Assembly (NCBI GenBank): GCA_964409685.1
Contig: CAYPEJ010000010.1
Span: 80,239 to 144,238 of the forward strand
From: Clostridium_AI sp964409685
Lineage (GTDB): Bacteria; Bacillota; Clostridia; Lachnospirales; Lachnospiraceae
DNA length: 64,000 nucleotides
Direction of reading: 5' to 3'
The position numbers were made by a program, and so were the translations under genes. Below, one piece after another: positions 24,289-39,200 of this stretch. How positions within the stretch are numbered: position 1 is the stretch's first letter; each line of letters begins with the position of its first letter. Below the pieces are notes generated by a model. It saw only the letters and a list, made by a program, of their open reading frames with translations. It was not told the DNA's origin and ran no database searches.

Positions 24289-27200
24289 ATGCAGTACTAT
24301 TCAACTATTAAAGAACTTGTAGATAGGACATGCAACCTTTTTCAAACAAGGGATGCCTTCATCTTTAAACAAGGAGAGGAGTATTTCAAAAAGCAATATG
24401 GTGAATTCCAAGAAGATTGTAACCACATTGCGCAGCAACTTGTAAAACAAAACGTTACCGACGTTCATATTGCATTACTTGCACGAACATCTTACCAAGG
24501 ATTAGTTGCGCTGTTTGGAAGTATATTCGCCTCCAATACTTGCGTTGTACCAGATTTCAATTACACAGTAGATGCATTGGAAGATTTATATGCAATGGCA
24601 GATACCTACATTCTTTTATATGATGAAGAATTTAAGGAAAAAGCAGAAGAATTACAAGTGCGTTCGAATGTGATTGAAAGAATTATTTCCATTCAAGAAC
24701 TCTTACATACAGAAAGGGATTTATCTGTCCAGTTGCCAAAACAAGAACCAGACCATCCTGCCATTATTTTGTTTACTTCTGGAACAACTGGAAAGAGCAA
24801 AGCAGTTGTACTAACTAATGAAAATATTTGTTCCAATGCCTGCGCATCTGCAGAAAATTATGGTGCAGAGGAAGTATCAGAAACGTATGGAAGTACGTCT
24901 ATCGCAATTTTGCCAATTCATCATTCACTTTTTCTAGCATTTATTACAACACATATGCAAGAAGCAGAAGCTATTTATTTTAATACCAATATCGCATCTC
25001 TTATGCATGATATGCAAATTATTCGTCCTTGTTCCATGACAGTAATTCCTGTCATTGTAGAACAAATCTATAATGAAGTTATGAAACAGTCTCAACAAAA
25101 TCCTAATATTCCAATCAGTAAAATTCTTCGTAAAATCACAGGTGGCAGATTATATGGTATGGCATGTGGTTCAGCGAAATTAGATCCCAAATATATTAAG
25201 GCATTCTGGGATTGGGGAATTGTAATAAGTGAAGGTTACGGTATGACAGAGGCATCCCCAACCATAACAAATAATAACTTCAAAAACTTCAAAATTGGTT
25301 CCGTAGGAAAACCACTTCCAGGAATTGAGGTAAAAATCGTGGATGGTGAGATATGGACGAAAAGTAAATGTGTCATGAAAGGATACTACAAAGATGAAGA
25401 AAGTACAAAAGAAGTACTAGAGGATGGATGGCTTAAAACAGGAGACTTAGGGTATCTAGACGAAGAGGGATTCCTATTTATCACAGGACGAAAGAAGAAT
25501 CTTATTATCTTGTCCAACGGTGAAAATGTATCTCCAGAGGAATTAGAAGTACTTTTAAATCGTGAAGAGTCCATATCGGAAGCAATGGTTCATGAATTTC
25601 ATGGTACCATTGCAGCAGAAATCTATCTTGATAAATGGCAAGACTATAGTGCTGAATTTCTTTGGAATCTGGTAAAGACTAGTATACATAATGTCAATCG
25701 ACAACTTCCTTCTTACAAAAAAATTCAAACCTTTCGAATACGAAAAGAACCATTCCCACGAAATCGTATGAAGAAATTACTCCGCTCAGATTTAGGAAAA
25801 AGTACATATATTACACCACCAATGGTTGAAAATAGAAAACCAGAAAGCGAATTAGAGCAGAAAATTGCAGATATCTTTCAAGACGAATTAAACTTAAATG
25901 ACATTAATGTAAATGATAAGTTCTTCGAAATTGGAGGAAACAGTCTATTAGCAACCCGTGTTGTAAATAAACTTTCTAAAGAATTAAATGTGAAAATCTT
26001 AGTAACTGATATTTTTGAACATCCTAGCATTTTAGAGATGGCTGAATATGTAGAAATGCTTGCACCAGCAGAATATGCAAAGGTTGAACAAGTTCAAACA
26101 AAGGACTACTATAAAATGTCTGCACTTCAAAAACGAATGTATCAGATTTATCAATCCGATCCAGAAAGTACTGCCTACAATATTCCTATATTCTATAAAT
26201 TAGAACGTATGCCTGATATAGAAAAACTAAAAGCAGCGTTACTAGAACTGACAAAACGCCATGAAATCATGCGTACAAGCTTTCATAATTGGGGTGGTGA
26301 CTATATACAAAAAATTGAAGAAGAAGCCGTTATTGATTTTCAATTTACTAAGTTCGAACAAGGGGCTGAGCAATGTCTTGCAAAAGTCGTAGAAAAGTTT
26401 GTAAAACCATTTGATTTAGAAAAAACACCTCTATTTCGTGTTGAACTGGTACAATGCAATGCCGATGTTTATCTCCTTATGGATCTTCATCATATTATAT
26501 CTGACGGAACCTCTGTGTATCTTATGTTTAAAGAATTAAACGAATTATATACAGGAAAAACATTAAAACCGATTGGATTACAATATAAGGATTACAGTGA
26601 ATGGTTACAAAAAGAAGGACAAAAAGAAATTTTGCCTCAAAAGAACTATTGGATTGAACGCTTTCACGAAGAAGCTCCAATCTTAGATATGCCATTGGAT
26701 CATCCACGTCCAAAAGACAAGTACAACGAAGGTAATTGTAAATCCTTTGAGTTAGATACATTATTCACCAATCGGATACAAGAATATTGTCTAAGAACTG
26801 GCAACACACTTTTCTCTGTATTATTATCTAGTCTTATGTGTGTATTGACCAAATATAGTCGACAAGAAGACATTGTTATAGGAACATCGGTTTCTGGACG
26901 AACAAGACAAGAAACGGAACAAATGCTTGGTATGTTTGTTAATACGTTGCCTATTCGAGCATTTCCAAAGAAAGCACTTCCTTTTGATGCTTTTTTGCAG
27001 GAAGTAAAGGAAGATTACATTCAAGCATTAGCTAATCAAGACTATCCATTTGACGAATTAGTAGAAGCGTTACATATTACTTGGGATATGACAAGAAATC
27101 CACTATTTGATGTAATGTTTGTCCTTCAAAATGAAGAAACTCCTGAAGGCAGATTAGGGGATATTCCTATGACATTTTTATCTCAAGATTTATTTCAAGA

Positions 27201-30200
27201 TAATAAAGATGCACAGTGTGATTTATCTTTAGAAGTTCGAGAATCCAATGGTAAATTGACGTTAAACTGGGAATATAGGAGTGACCTCTATGAAGAAATG
27301 ACAATTGATCAACTGGAAACACATTTTACTGTATTTTTGGAATCCATTCTATATGATGATACACAAAAAATTGGCGAAATTTCTATTATGAGTGAAGTTG
27401 AGAAAGAGATGGTTCTTACCTCTTTCCAAACGTCTCAAAATAGTAGCATGCCATTGAAAGCTAAGGATTATCCAGATACCATTATTGAACTATTTGAACA
27501 ACAGGTAGAGAAATCACCAAATGCCATTGCTGTTGTATACGAAACAGATGTCTTAACGTATCAAGAGTTAAATGAAAGGGCAAATCAAGTTGCTTATGCT
27601 CTTCGAAAACGTTCGATACAGCCAAATGACTTCGTCGCTCTCATTGCAGAAAAGAGTATCGAAATGATAGTTGGTATCTACGGTATCTTGAAAAGTGGTG
27701 CCTGCTATGTACCTATGGACCCAGCGTATCCAAAGGATCGATTGTTGTATCAGTTAGAAGACTGTAAGCCAAAAGCTATCGTTGCATATTATAATACTTG
27801 GAATCAAGACAGTACGGATAAACCAAGGAACGAAGACTATCAAGATTCCATATCATTACTGGGACAACTACAAGATTATGGTCTTACAGATGATGTCATA
27901 TGGTTACATAAAATGGATCAATCTAACTTACAGAGTGAACCAACTACGAATCCTCCTATTGTAAATACCTCTAGTGACTTGGCTTATGTCATCTACACTT
28001 CTGGAACAACAGGACAGCCAAAGGGTGTACTAATTGAACAAAAAGGACTTGTGAATTTATCAATTGCCTTCAATAAGGCTTACAAAATGACCCATAGTGA
28101 TCGCATACTACAATTTGCGTCTTTTTGTTTTGATCAATCAGTAAGTGATATTTTTTCAGTTCTACCAACGCAAAGTACTGTTTGTATCATTCCAGAAGAA
28201 ATCCGAAGAGATCCCGACAAACTTACGGAATATGTAAATGAAACAGCCGTTACTATTTTACCACTGACCCCATCGTATTTAAATTTGTTAGAGCCAGATA
28301 AGATGCCTACCGTTCGTTTGGTTGACGCAGGAGGGGAAGCTGCCAATTTAGAAGTACTAAAGCAGTGGGTAAGTGCAGGAAAAGAAGCTATCAATTCCTA
28401 TGGACCTACAGAGGTAACTGTCAATTCCACATATTGCTATATTACACAAGATACCAAAATACTAACAATTGGTAAGCCACTTGATAACTTAAATATTTTT
28501 ATTATGCATGATAAAAATTTATGTGGTATCGGTGTGCCTGGTGAATTATGCATTGCAGGAGTAGGCGTTGCAAGAGGATATTTAAATAAGGAATCCTTAA
28601 CAAACGAAAAATTCACACCAAATCCATATGGAGAGGATAAGATGTATCGAACGGGAGATCTTGCTCGTTGGCTTCCAGATGGAACCATTGACTTTTTAGG
28701 ACGAATCGATGATCAAGTAAAAATACGTGGCTATCGTATTGAGCTAGGTGAAATTGAAAATGTTATCCGTCGAGTACAAAACGTAAAAGATGTAGCTGTT
28801 ATTGTCAGAAAGGATGCTCTTGGTGAAAATGCAATTTTCGCATATTATGTAGCAGAAGAGCCATTAGATACGGATTTTGTTAAAATTGCCATTGCAGAAA
28901 AACTTCCACATTACATGATGCCATCTGGTCTTATGCAAATCGAAAAAATACCAATGACCACAAGTGGAAAACTCAATAAGAGGGCACTTCCAACGATTAC
29001 TATAGACTTGAACGAGGGATATGTAGCACCAAGAACAAAAAATGAAGAACTCTTGTGTCATGCATTTTGTACGGTATTGGGAACTGAGCGAATTGGAATT
29101 AAAGATGATTTCTTTGAAATGGGTGGTCATTCTTTAAAAGCTACAAAATTACTTAACATGATAGAAGAATTCACACAGATTCGATTATCTGTGAAGACAA
29201 TTATGACTTTACGAACTCCAGAGCGAATTGCAGCAGAATTAGCATCTCAAAATGATACTACAGAATATATTCCGATTCCAAAATCAAGTACAAAAGAATA
29301 CTATCCTATGTCATCGGCTCAAAAAAGAATGTATCTGCTCAATCAAATTGATCCAGATAACATTACCTATAATATGCCATTTGGTATTTGTTTAACTGGA
29401 ACAGTACGTGCAGAAGATGTGAAAAATACTTTGGTAACCTTAATGGAACGTCACGAAATTTTACGAACTGCATGTGTACTAGTAAATGGTGAGCCAATGC
29501 AGAAGATATATGATTCTGTTGAACCAGACTTTATTTATCTTGATTTTTCTTCCGAAGACAATCATACCCAAGAAAGTCTTATGGAATCTTTCGTAAAACC
29601 ATTTGATTTATCTCAAGCGCCGTTGATACGTGCAGAACTTGTGGAATGTAAAAATTGCAGTTATCTATTTTTTGATATGCACCATATTATATGCGATGGA
29701 GTAAGCATGAATGTAATCTCCAATGAATTTACACGTATCTTTGCTGGTGAAATGTTGCCGCCCGTCAAGAGACATTACAAGGACTATAGTGAATGGATGT
29801 CTACACGAGACCTATCTGCCCAGAAACAGTACTGGTTACAGCAATTTTCTGATGATATTCCTACATTGGATATGGCAACTGATTTTCCAAGACCAAAAGT
29901 ACAAAGTTATCGTGGTGGCATGGTTAGTTTGAAAACAGGAAAACGACTTTATGAGAAGATAAAGACATATGCAAAATCACAAGAAGCAACGGAATATATG
30001 ATATTTTTATCCGCACTTATGGTCTTACTTGGAAAATATACGCGACAAGAGGATATCGTAATTGGTAGTCCAATTAGTGGAAGGGTTCACCCAGATACGG
30101 AATCCATGATAGGAATGTTTGTCAATACTCTTGCTATGCGTGGAAAACCAGAGCGTGAAAAAACCTTTTCTACATTTTTAAATGAAATGAAGAAACATTG

Positions 30201-33200
30201 TTTGAATGCATTTGAAGCACAAGAGTACCCATTTGAAGAATTAGTGGACTGTGTAGTGCAAAAGCGTGATGTATCAAGAAATCCTCTCTTTGATATTATG
30301 TTTGCTATGCAAAATGTTGAGTTTATGCATTCCGAGTTGAAAGTCGACGATTTGGCACTCATTGAACATATGACCGTAACATCTAAATTTGATATGACAT
30401 TTGATGTTACCGAACTAAATCACGATTTTCTAATCGAGATTGAATATTGTAGCGACTTATATAAACGTGAGACAGCAAGACGCATTGGAGAGCATCTTGT
30501 AACATTACTTGACCAAATTACGGATAACAAAGAAGATCTTACAATTGGGGATTTCGAAGTGCTTACACAAGAGGATCAACAACTCCTAATGCAAATAAAT
30601 CAAAATACGATGCTTGAAAATAACAGGAACTTTGGGGAAATCGATTTGGAGAAAAGAGATACTACCATTATAGACTTATTTGAATATGAAGTATCCCAAA
30701 ATCCAAATGCAATAGCTGTCCGTTATGGAAAAGAAACTCTTACCTATCAAGCCTTAAATGAAAAGGCAAATCAACTTGCACATTATTTAAGAGGACTTAA
30801 CATTGGCTCAAATGATTTCGTTGCATTGATCGCAGAAAAAGGATTGCATATGATAATCGGTATCTACGGAATTCTAAAAAGTGGTGCAGCTTATGTTCCA
30901 ATCGATCCAGCTTATCCAATGGAAAGACTTTCATACATTTTAGATGACTGTAAACCAAAAGCAATCTTGTATCACTATGAACAAGAAGAAAACCCGGATT
31001 ATCAAGATAGTAGAGAGTTCATTTTGACATATTCACAAAGGGATACTGTACCTGTAATTCATCTATCAGAACATATGTTTGATACACAGGAAATTGTTAA
31101 TCCAAATTCTATTACTTGTAAACATGATTTAGCTTATGTCATTTATACATCTGGTACAACTGGAAAACCAAAGGGTGTTTTAATTGAACATGGTGGATTA
31201 TTAAATCTTTCCATTTCGTTTAATCGTGCCTATCAAATGCAAAAAAATGACGTAGTCCTGCAGTTTGCTAGCTTTTGCTTTGATCAATCTGTTAGTGATA
31301 TCTTCTCGGTAATTCCGACGACTAGTACGTTATGTCTCATACCAGAGGGATATCGTAGAGACCCTGATAAGTTAGTAGAATATGTAAATCAAACTGGTGT
31401 TAGTATTTTACCATTAACTCCTTCTTACATAAAATTATTAAAACCAGCCGATATGCCGAACATACGTTTGCTAGATGCTGGTGGAGAAGCTTCTGATCTT
31501 AACGTACTCAAAAAATGGGTTGCAGCAGGTATACAAGTTATGAATTCTTATGGACCTACGGAAGCAACTGTAAATACTAGTTATTGTTATATTTCCGAAG
31601 AAACCAAGTTACTTACAATTGGGAAACCATTAGATAATCTACAAGTATGGATCTTGGATGGCATGAACATGTGTGGCATTGGTATGCCTGGAGAACTTTG
31701 TGTATCGGGGATCGCATTGGCAAGAGGATATCTAAACCGAACAGACTTAACCGAAGAGAAATTTGTCACCTTATATCATACCTTGGCATCTGAACTTTGC
31801 AATGAAAATCCAAGAATCTACCGAACTGGGGATCTTGCACGATGGCTACCAGATGGTTCGATTGAATACTTGGGACGAATTGATGATCAAGTAAAAATTC
31901 GTGGCTACCGTGTGGAACTTGGTGAGATTGAATCCGTTATTCGTAGTATGCCAGAGATTAAGGATGCAGCAGTTATTATGGAACAAAGAAATACGGATGG
32001 AGATACCAATCGTAATGCACAAATAAATTCAGACCCTATCCTATTAGCGTTTTTTGTATCCGATAAAACGGTTGATATTTCTACCTTGCGAAATGCATTA
32101 TTAGAAGTACTTCCTAAATATATGATACCTTCCGCATTTATGCAAATTGATAAAATACCACTTACCAACAGCGGAAAACTTAATAAAAAGGCACTACCAG
32201 TCATAGAATTTCATCCAGAAGAAACGTATCTTGCACCGAGAAATGCAACAGAAGAACTTTTATGTACTCTATTTGCTCAGGCACTCCAAGTTGAATTAGT
32301 TGGAATACAAGATGACTTCTTTGAAATAGGTGGACATTCGCTTAAAGCAACGAAACTTATCAATGCCATTGCTCAAGAAACAGGAATATCTCTTTCAATT
32401 AGCAGCATTTTCCGCAATGCAACAGTTGAAAAACTAGCAGAATACATGAATCGCTTTTGTGAAACTACATATCAATCAATTCCAAAGGCAGCTCCAAAAG
32501 CGTATTATCCTATGTCATCTACTCAGAAAAGGATGTATGTGGTACATCAGATGGAACCTGAAAGTGTTTCTTACAATATGCCATTTGCAATTAAACTATC
32601 TGGTACAAGCAAGGAGACTGTAAAAGAGGCATTGCAACAATTATTGCAGCGCCATGAGATATTGCGCACGGAATTTAAAGTAATTGAAGAAGAACCAGTC
32701 CAATGTATTCTTGAACATGCTGAGCCTAATTTTACATATAAGAAAATAAATCGCCAAATGTCATCCAGTGAGTTAACGGACGAATTAAAACGTACCATGA
32801 AACAATTTGTACGTCCTTTCCAACTTTCCAAAGCACCTCTTTTACGTGCAGAGTATGTAGACTTGGATGAGGAAACATATTTATTCATGGATTTACACCA
32901 TATTGTGACGGATGGAATCAGTATGGATATTCTTATGGATGAATTCAAACGACTTTGTGAAGGGGAAGAGTTACAACCACTAACGGTTCAATACAAGGAC
33001 TACAGTGAATGGTTAGCGACGCAAGATTATTCCATCCAAAAGGAGTTCTGGGTACAACAATTTGCAGACGAAATTCCAATCTTAGATATGCCTACAGATT
33101 TCCCAAGACCACAAACGCAAAGTTATCGTGGTGGAATGGTTGCTGTGTATACTGGAAAAGACTTAGGAAGTGCAGTGAAGGCATTTGCAAAACGAAAAAA

Positions 33201-36200
33201 TGTAACAGAATATATGATTTTCCTTTCTACAGCCATGGCATTACTTGGACGGTACGCAAATCAAGAAGATATTGTCATCGGTAGTCCAGTAAGTGGCCGA
33301 ACACACAAAGATACGGAAACTATGCTTGGAATGTTTGTAAACACTCTTGCTATGAGGGGAAAACCTGAGAAAGGAAAAGCATTTTCAACGTTACTAGAAG
33401 AAGTAAAAGAGTATTGCTTACAGGCATATGAATATCAAAATTACCCATTTGAAGAACTTGTAGAAGAAATTGATGTAGGGAGAGATGTATCCAGAAATCC
33501 ACTATTTGATGTTATGCTTGTTTTGCAGAATACTGGAAAGGAAGAGGAACAAAACATCATCACAAGTGAAGAAGTAGCGTCCAAATTCGATCTTACCTTT
33601 GATATATCAGAAGTAAATGAGGATTTCCGTATTGAGATCGAATATTGTAGTGATCTATTTTTACGGGAGACTATTGAGCAAATGGGAATGCGTTTTCTAT
33701 TCCTTCTATCACAAGTTGTTGAAAATGACAGTATTTCCATCGGTCAACTTAACTTAATGACAGAAACAGATAAAAAACAAATTGCACAATTAAACGATAC
33801 TAAGGTGTCCTATGATACAGAAGCCACTTTAGTTTCACTATTTGAAAAGCAGGTAGCAAACTCACCTGATACGATTGCTGTAATCTGTGGTGATGTGAGC
33901 ATTACTTATGCACAATTGAATGAGCAAGCCAATAGAATTGCCTATTTACTTCGCCAACAAGGAATTGAGAGAAATTCGATTGTTCCGATCATAGGAGATA
34001 GAAGTGTTTACTTAATTAGCGGAATTTTAGGCATCTTAAAATCTGGTGCCGCGTATCTCCCATTAGATCCAGAGTATCCTAATAATCGTATTTCCTATAT
34101 GCTTTCTCATAGTAGGGCGACTTGCGTAGTAGCAGAGGAGAAGTATTTCAGTAAATTGCCAGAGACTTGTTGTCGAATTTCACTTCTCAATTGCCTAGAA
34201 GGAGCAGAAAATTCTGCAGTAAATTCTGCAATAGTAAGTGCAAATCCTAATCCAGTGAACACCAGCAAAGACTTAGCTTACGTACTGTATACTTCTGGCT
34301 CTACAGGTGAACCAAAAGGAGTTATGATTGAGCATCAGCAAGTTGTGAATTTTATAAAGGGTATGGAAGTTTCCACAACCATTACAAACTTCCGTCATAT
34401 TATTAGTTTAACGACGATATCCTTTGATATCTTTGGATTGGAATGTCATTTACCACTTGTAAACGGTATGACCATTACGCTGAGTCAAAATAAAGAGGAT
34501 ATGGATGCAAATCTAGTAGCGGATATGATATTGCGTAATCATATAGAAGTGATACAGTCTACCCCTTCCCGCTATCGTTTGCTTTTACAGGGAAAACGCT
34601 TCCGTGAGGCATTGCATTCCATTCGATTATTATTGGTAGGTGGGGAAGCACTCCCTATGGATTTACTGGAAGAATTGCGTTCCTACGAATCTATGCAGAT
34701 TTTAAATGTGTATGGGCCAACTGAAACAACCATTTGGTCTTCTGTAAAAAATGTAACGAATGTTGAAAGCAAATTAACCATTGGAACACCAATTGCCAAT
34801 ACACAGTTCTACATTATTGATGAAATGCATCACATTTTACCTGTTGGTCTAAAAGGGGAATTATGTATCGGTGGTGATGGTGTCGGTAGGGGCTATTTAC
34901 ATGCACAGGAATTGACACAGGAACGCTTTATTACATTAGAAAATGGCATACGTGTGTATCGTACTGGTGACCTTGCATCTATTCGTACTGATGGAGAGAT
35001 TAATTATCATGGGCGTATGGATTTCCAAGTGAAAATACGTGGATATCGTGTTGAGTTAGGGGAAATTGAAAATGCTTTGTTATCTTTAACGGAGATTCAA
35101 GACGCTGTTGTAATTGCATTTGGAAATACTGCTGAAAAGGAACTTTGTGCTTATTATGTAGCACAACAGGAGTTAGATATTAGTGAATTACGCATGAAGC
35201 TAGGGGCAAAATTGATATCATATATGATACCTGATTATTTTGTGCGATTAGACAAACTCCCTGTTACACCAAATGGTAAGATTAATCGAAAAGCCTTGCC
35301 TGCGCCTTCCACTACAAACAAAGCAGTTACCACATATTCTGCGCCTTTCACAGCTATGGAACATATGGTCTGTGATGTATTCGCTCGTATTTTAAAATTA
35401 GATAAGGTAGGAATGGATGACGATTTCTTCTTACTTGGTGGAAATTCTTTAAAAGCAGTTTTCATAATCAATGGAATAGAAGAACGATGTGGCATTCGTA
35501 TTACCATTATGGATGTATTCCGCAATACGACACCTAAGAAAATTGTCTCATTATTGGATTCCGCTAAACATTATGAACCAATTCCTATGGCAGTAGAAAA
35601 AGAATGTTATCCTATGTCATCTACACAGAAAAGAATGTATCTTGTTAGTATGCTCGATCCATCTGGAATTGCTTATAATATTCCATTTGGAATGAATAGC
35701 AAGGAATCTTTAGAACCAACTCGATTAAAAGAGAGTATGCAGTACGTAATACAAAGGCATGAGATACTTCGTACCATTTTCTATATGGAAAATGATGTTC
35801 CAATGCAGAAGATTCTTACACATGTTGATGCAGATGTAACTTTCTTGGATTTCTCTGATAGAAAATATGAACCTCTTGCTTTAGCAGATGTAATGCATAC
35901 GTTTATAAAACCATTTGACCTAACAAATGCACCACTAATTCGTTTACAACTTATACATTGGGCAGATGGATCAACGCTTCTTTTCGATATGCATCATATT
36001 ATTAGCGATGGTACAAGTCTTAATTTAATTGTAGATGAACTTTTACGCATTTATCGTGACGAAACATTACCTCCTGTTACGACGCAATATAAGGATTATA
36101 GTGAGTGGATGCATGCAAGGGATTTATCTGAGCAGCAAGCGTTCTGGATTGCACAATTTCAGGATGAACTCCCTGTTCTTGATATGCCAACAGATTGGAA

Positions 36201-39200
36201 ACGTCCACTTGTGCAAGATTATCATGGTGACACAATTACCACTCCAATCCATGCTGAAGTAAAACAAAAACTCTTAGCATGCGCACAAAAAGAAGAAGTT
36301 ACCGAATACATGCTTTTACTATCTGCCACAATGATTTTACTATCAAAATACTCTTCACAATCGGATATCATAATCGGAAGCCCAGTGAGTGGAAGAGTAC
36401 ACAAAGATACAGAACAAATGATAGGTATGTTTGTCAATACACTTGCTATGAGGGGAAAACCAGAACCTGATAAAACAGTTCACACACTTTTACAAGAAGT
36501 AAAAGAATACTGTTTACAGGCATTTGCTCATCAAGAGTACCCATTTGAAGACTTGATTGAAGCACTAGAAGTGAATCGAGATCTAGGACGAAATCCTTTG
36601 TTTGATGTTATGTTCGCATTTCATAATGAACACGAAGATACACATAACCAATTGCAATCCGTGATCGAGGATAACAGCGTAACTGCCAAATTTGATCTAA
36701 GCTTCCATATATCCAACCAAAATGGTGGATATGTACTTGAATTAGAATATTGCACTGCATTGTATAAACGAGAAACCGCAGTCAGGATGATACAACATTT
36801 TATAAGCATCTTACTTAAAATGATACAAAATACGCATTGTACAATCAGTGACCTTATTATGACGACTCAAGAGGATATTGCAAAAATTGCAGAAATAAAC
36901 AACACCACGATTGACTATGATTCTAATAGTACGATATCTGAATTATTCCAGCAACAAGTAGCATTACATCCAGATGTCATCGCAATTAAGTGTGGTAATG
37001 AACACGTAACATATCACGAATTAGATCAACAAGCCAATCGAATTGCAAATCATCTTAGAACACTGGGAATTGAACGAGACAACATCGTAGCAGTACTAGG
37101 AGAAAGAAGTGTTTCACTAATAGCTAGTTTACTTGGTATTCTGAAATCTGGCGCGGCATACCTTCCACTGGATCCAGAATACCCAGCCGACAGAATTCAA
37201 TATATGCTCAATCATAGTAAAGCATCCTATGTAATTGTAGAGGACACATATTTTGAAAAAATACCAGCTAGTTGTAATTGTATTTCAATGGATATTGCGA
37301 AAGACCAACGTATATCATGTGAAACTCCATGCCGAATAAACGAGAGCCACGATTTGGCTTATGTAATCTATACTTCAGGTTCAACAGGCACACCAAAAGG
37401 TGTCATGATTGAACACAAACAATTGGTGAATTTTATTCGTGCAATGGAACAAGCGATTAATATCCAACAGTATAGTCGCATTCTAAGCCTCACAACTATT
37501 TCTTTCGATATCTTTGGATTAGAAAGTCATCTAGCACTTGCAAATGGTATGACCATCACATTAAGTCAAAAACGACAAGACATTGATGCCAAAGCCGTTT
37601 CTGAAATGATATTACGTGACCAGATTGAAGTTATTCAATTTACACCTTCTCGATTTAAACTATTGCTACAAGAAGAAAGTTTTCAGTCTGCATTATCGAA
37701 TATAAAACTGGCCATAGTAGGTGGAGAGCCATTTCCAGATGAATTATTGGCGCAACTTCGCAAATATCCAAACTTACGGATTATCAATGGATATGGGCCA
37801 ACAGAAACAACGATATATAGTTCGATAAAAGAGCTAACAGATCCAAAAACCGTATGCACCATAGGTAAACCGCTTATGAATACACGATACTATATTATGG
37901 ATAGCTCTATGCATATGCTGCCCGTTGGCGTAAAAGGCGAACTATGCATTGGTGGCGATTGCGTTGGCAGAGGGTATCTACATGCAGAAGACCTTACTAA
38001 AGAACGTTTTATCACCCTTGAAAATGGAGAACGAATCTACCGTTCAGGGGACATAGCTTATATTCGTACAGACGGTGAAACCATATGCTGTGGTAGACAA
38101 GATAACCAAGTTAAAATAAGAGGTTACCGTATAGAACTAGGTGAAATTGAAAAAGCCATTTTATCGATAGATGGAGTACAGGATGTTGTAGTGATTGCAT
38201 TCTCTAAGGAAAATGAAACTCAACTATGTGCTTATTACCAAGCAGAACAGAATTATGCAACATCCAAACTACGAGAATCATTAGGACAGATATTGACTCC
38301 ATACATGATACCAAATTACTTCGTGAAAATGGAGGCTTTTCCACTTACACCAAACGGCAAAATAAACAAAAAGGCATTACCACAACCAACTGAAACAGAA
38401 CGGGCAGAAATCGAATACATGCCACCAACAAATGAAACCGAACGACTCATCTGTAAACTATTTGAAGAATCCCTAAATGTAACCAATATTGGTATTACAA
38501 GCGATTTCTTCTTATTAGGTGGAAACTCCATAAAAGCTGTTGCTCTCAATATGAAAATGCAGAATCATTTTCCAAAATATAACCTTGTGGATATCTTCTT
38601 ATATCATACACCAAAGAGTCTTGCTACATACCTAACGGATACCACAATTGAGCATTCAGCAATCACCACCAAACTAGCAATGGGAGAAGATGAGTTAGGT
38701 GCAGACAGCATAAATGAAGTAAAAACAGATACAATACATAAGTTACCTATTGTGTATCCAATTATTACCTCCTACAATCATCATGCACATTTACTTTCCA
38801 TCATTGGTGCATATAAGGAAACGTATCCATGGGTAATGAGTAACTACGTAAATGTTTTCTGCCACCGAGACAACATCAAACATAGTTTTTGCGATTTCTA
38901 TTTCCCAATGCCAAATGAAGTAAGAGCTCCTGAACTATGCCCTTGGATATTATCTCAAAAAATCAGTGCCGATTTATTCCAAAGTACAAAATTGGATATT
39001 TTAGACTTCGTGCTAAACTGCATTGACCAAAAAACATATGTGCATATCATGATTGACTATTTCTACGTAGAGCAAACAGAACGATATCAGAAGATACATG
39101 GAAATCATGACTTGTTAATTTACGGCTACGACAAAGAACAAGAAATACTATATTGTTCCGACTTTTTGTTCTCCGACTCACGAAAATATACATTTAGTCA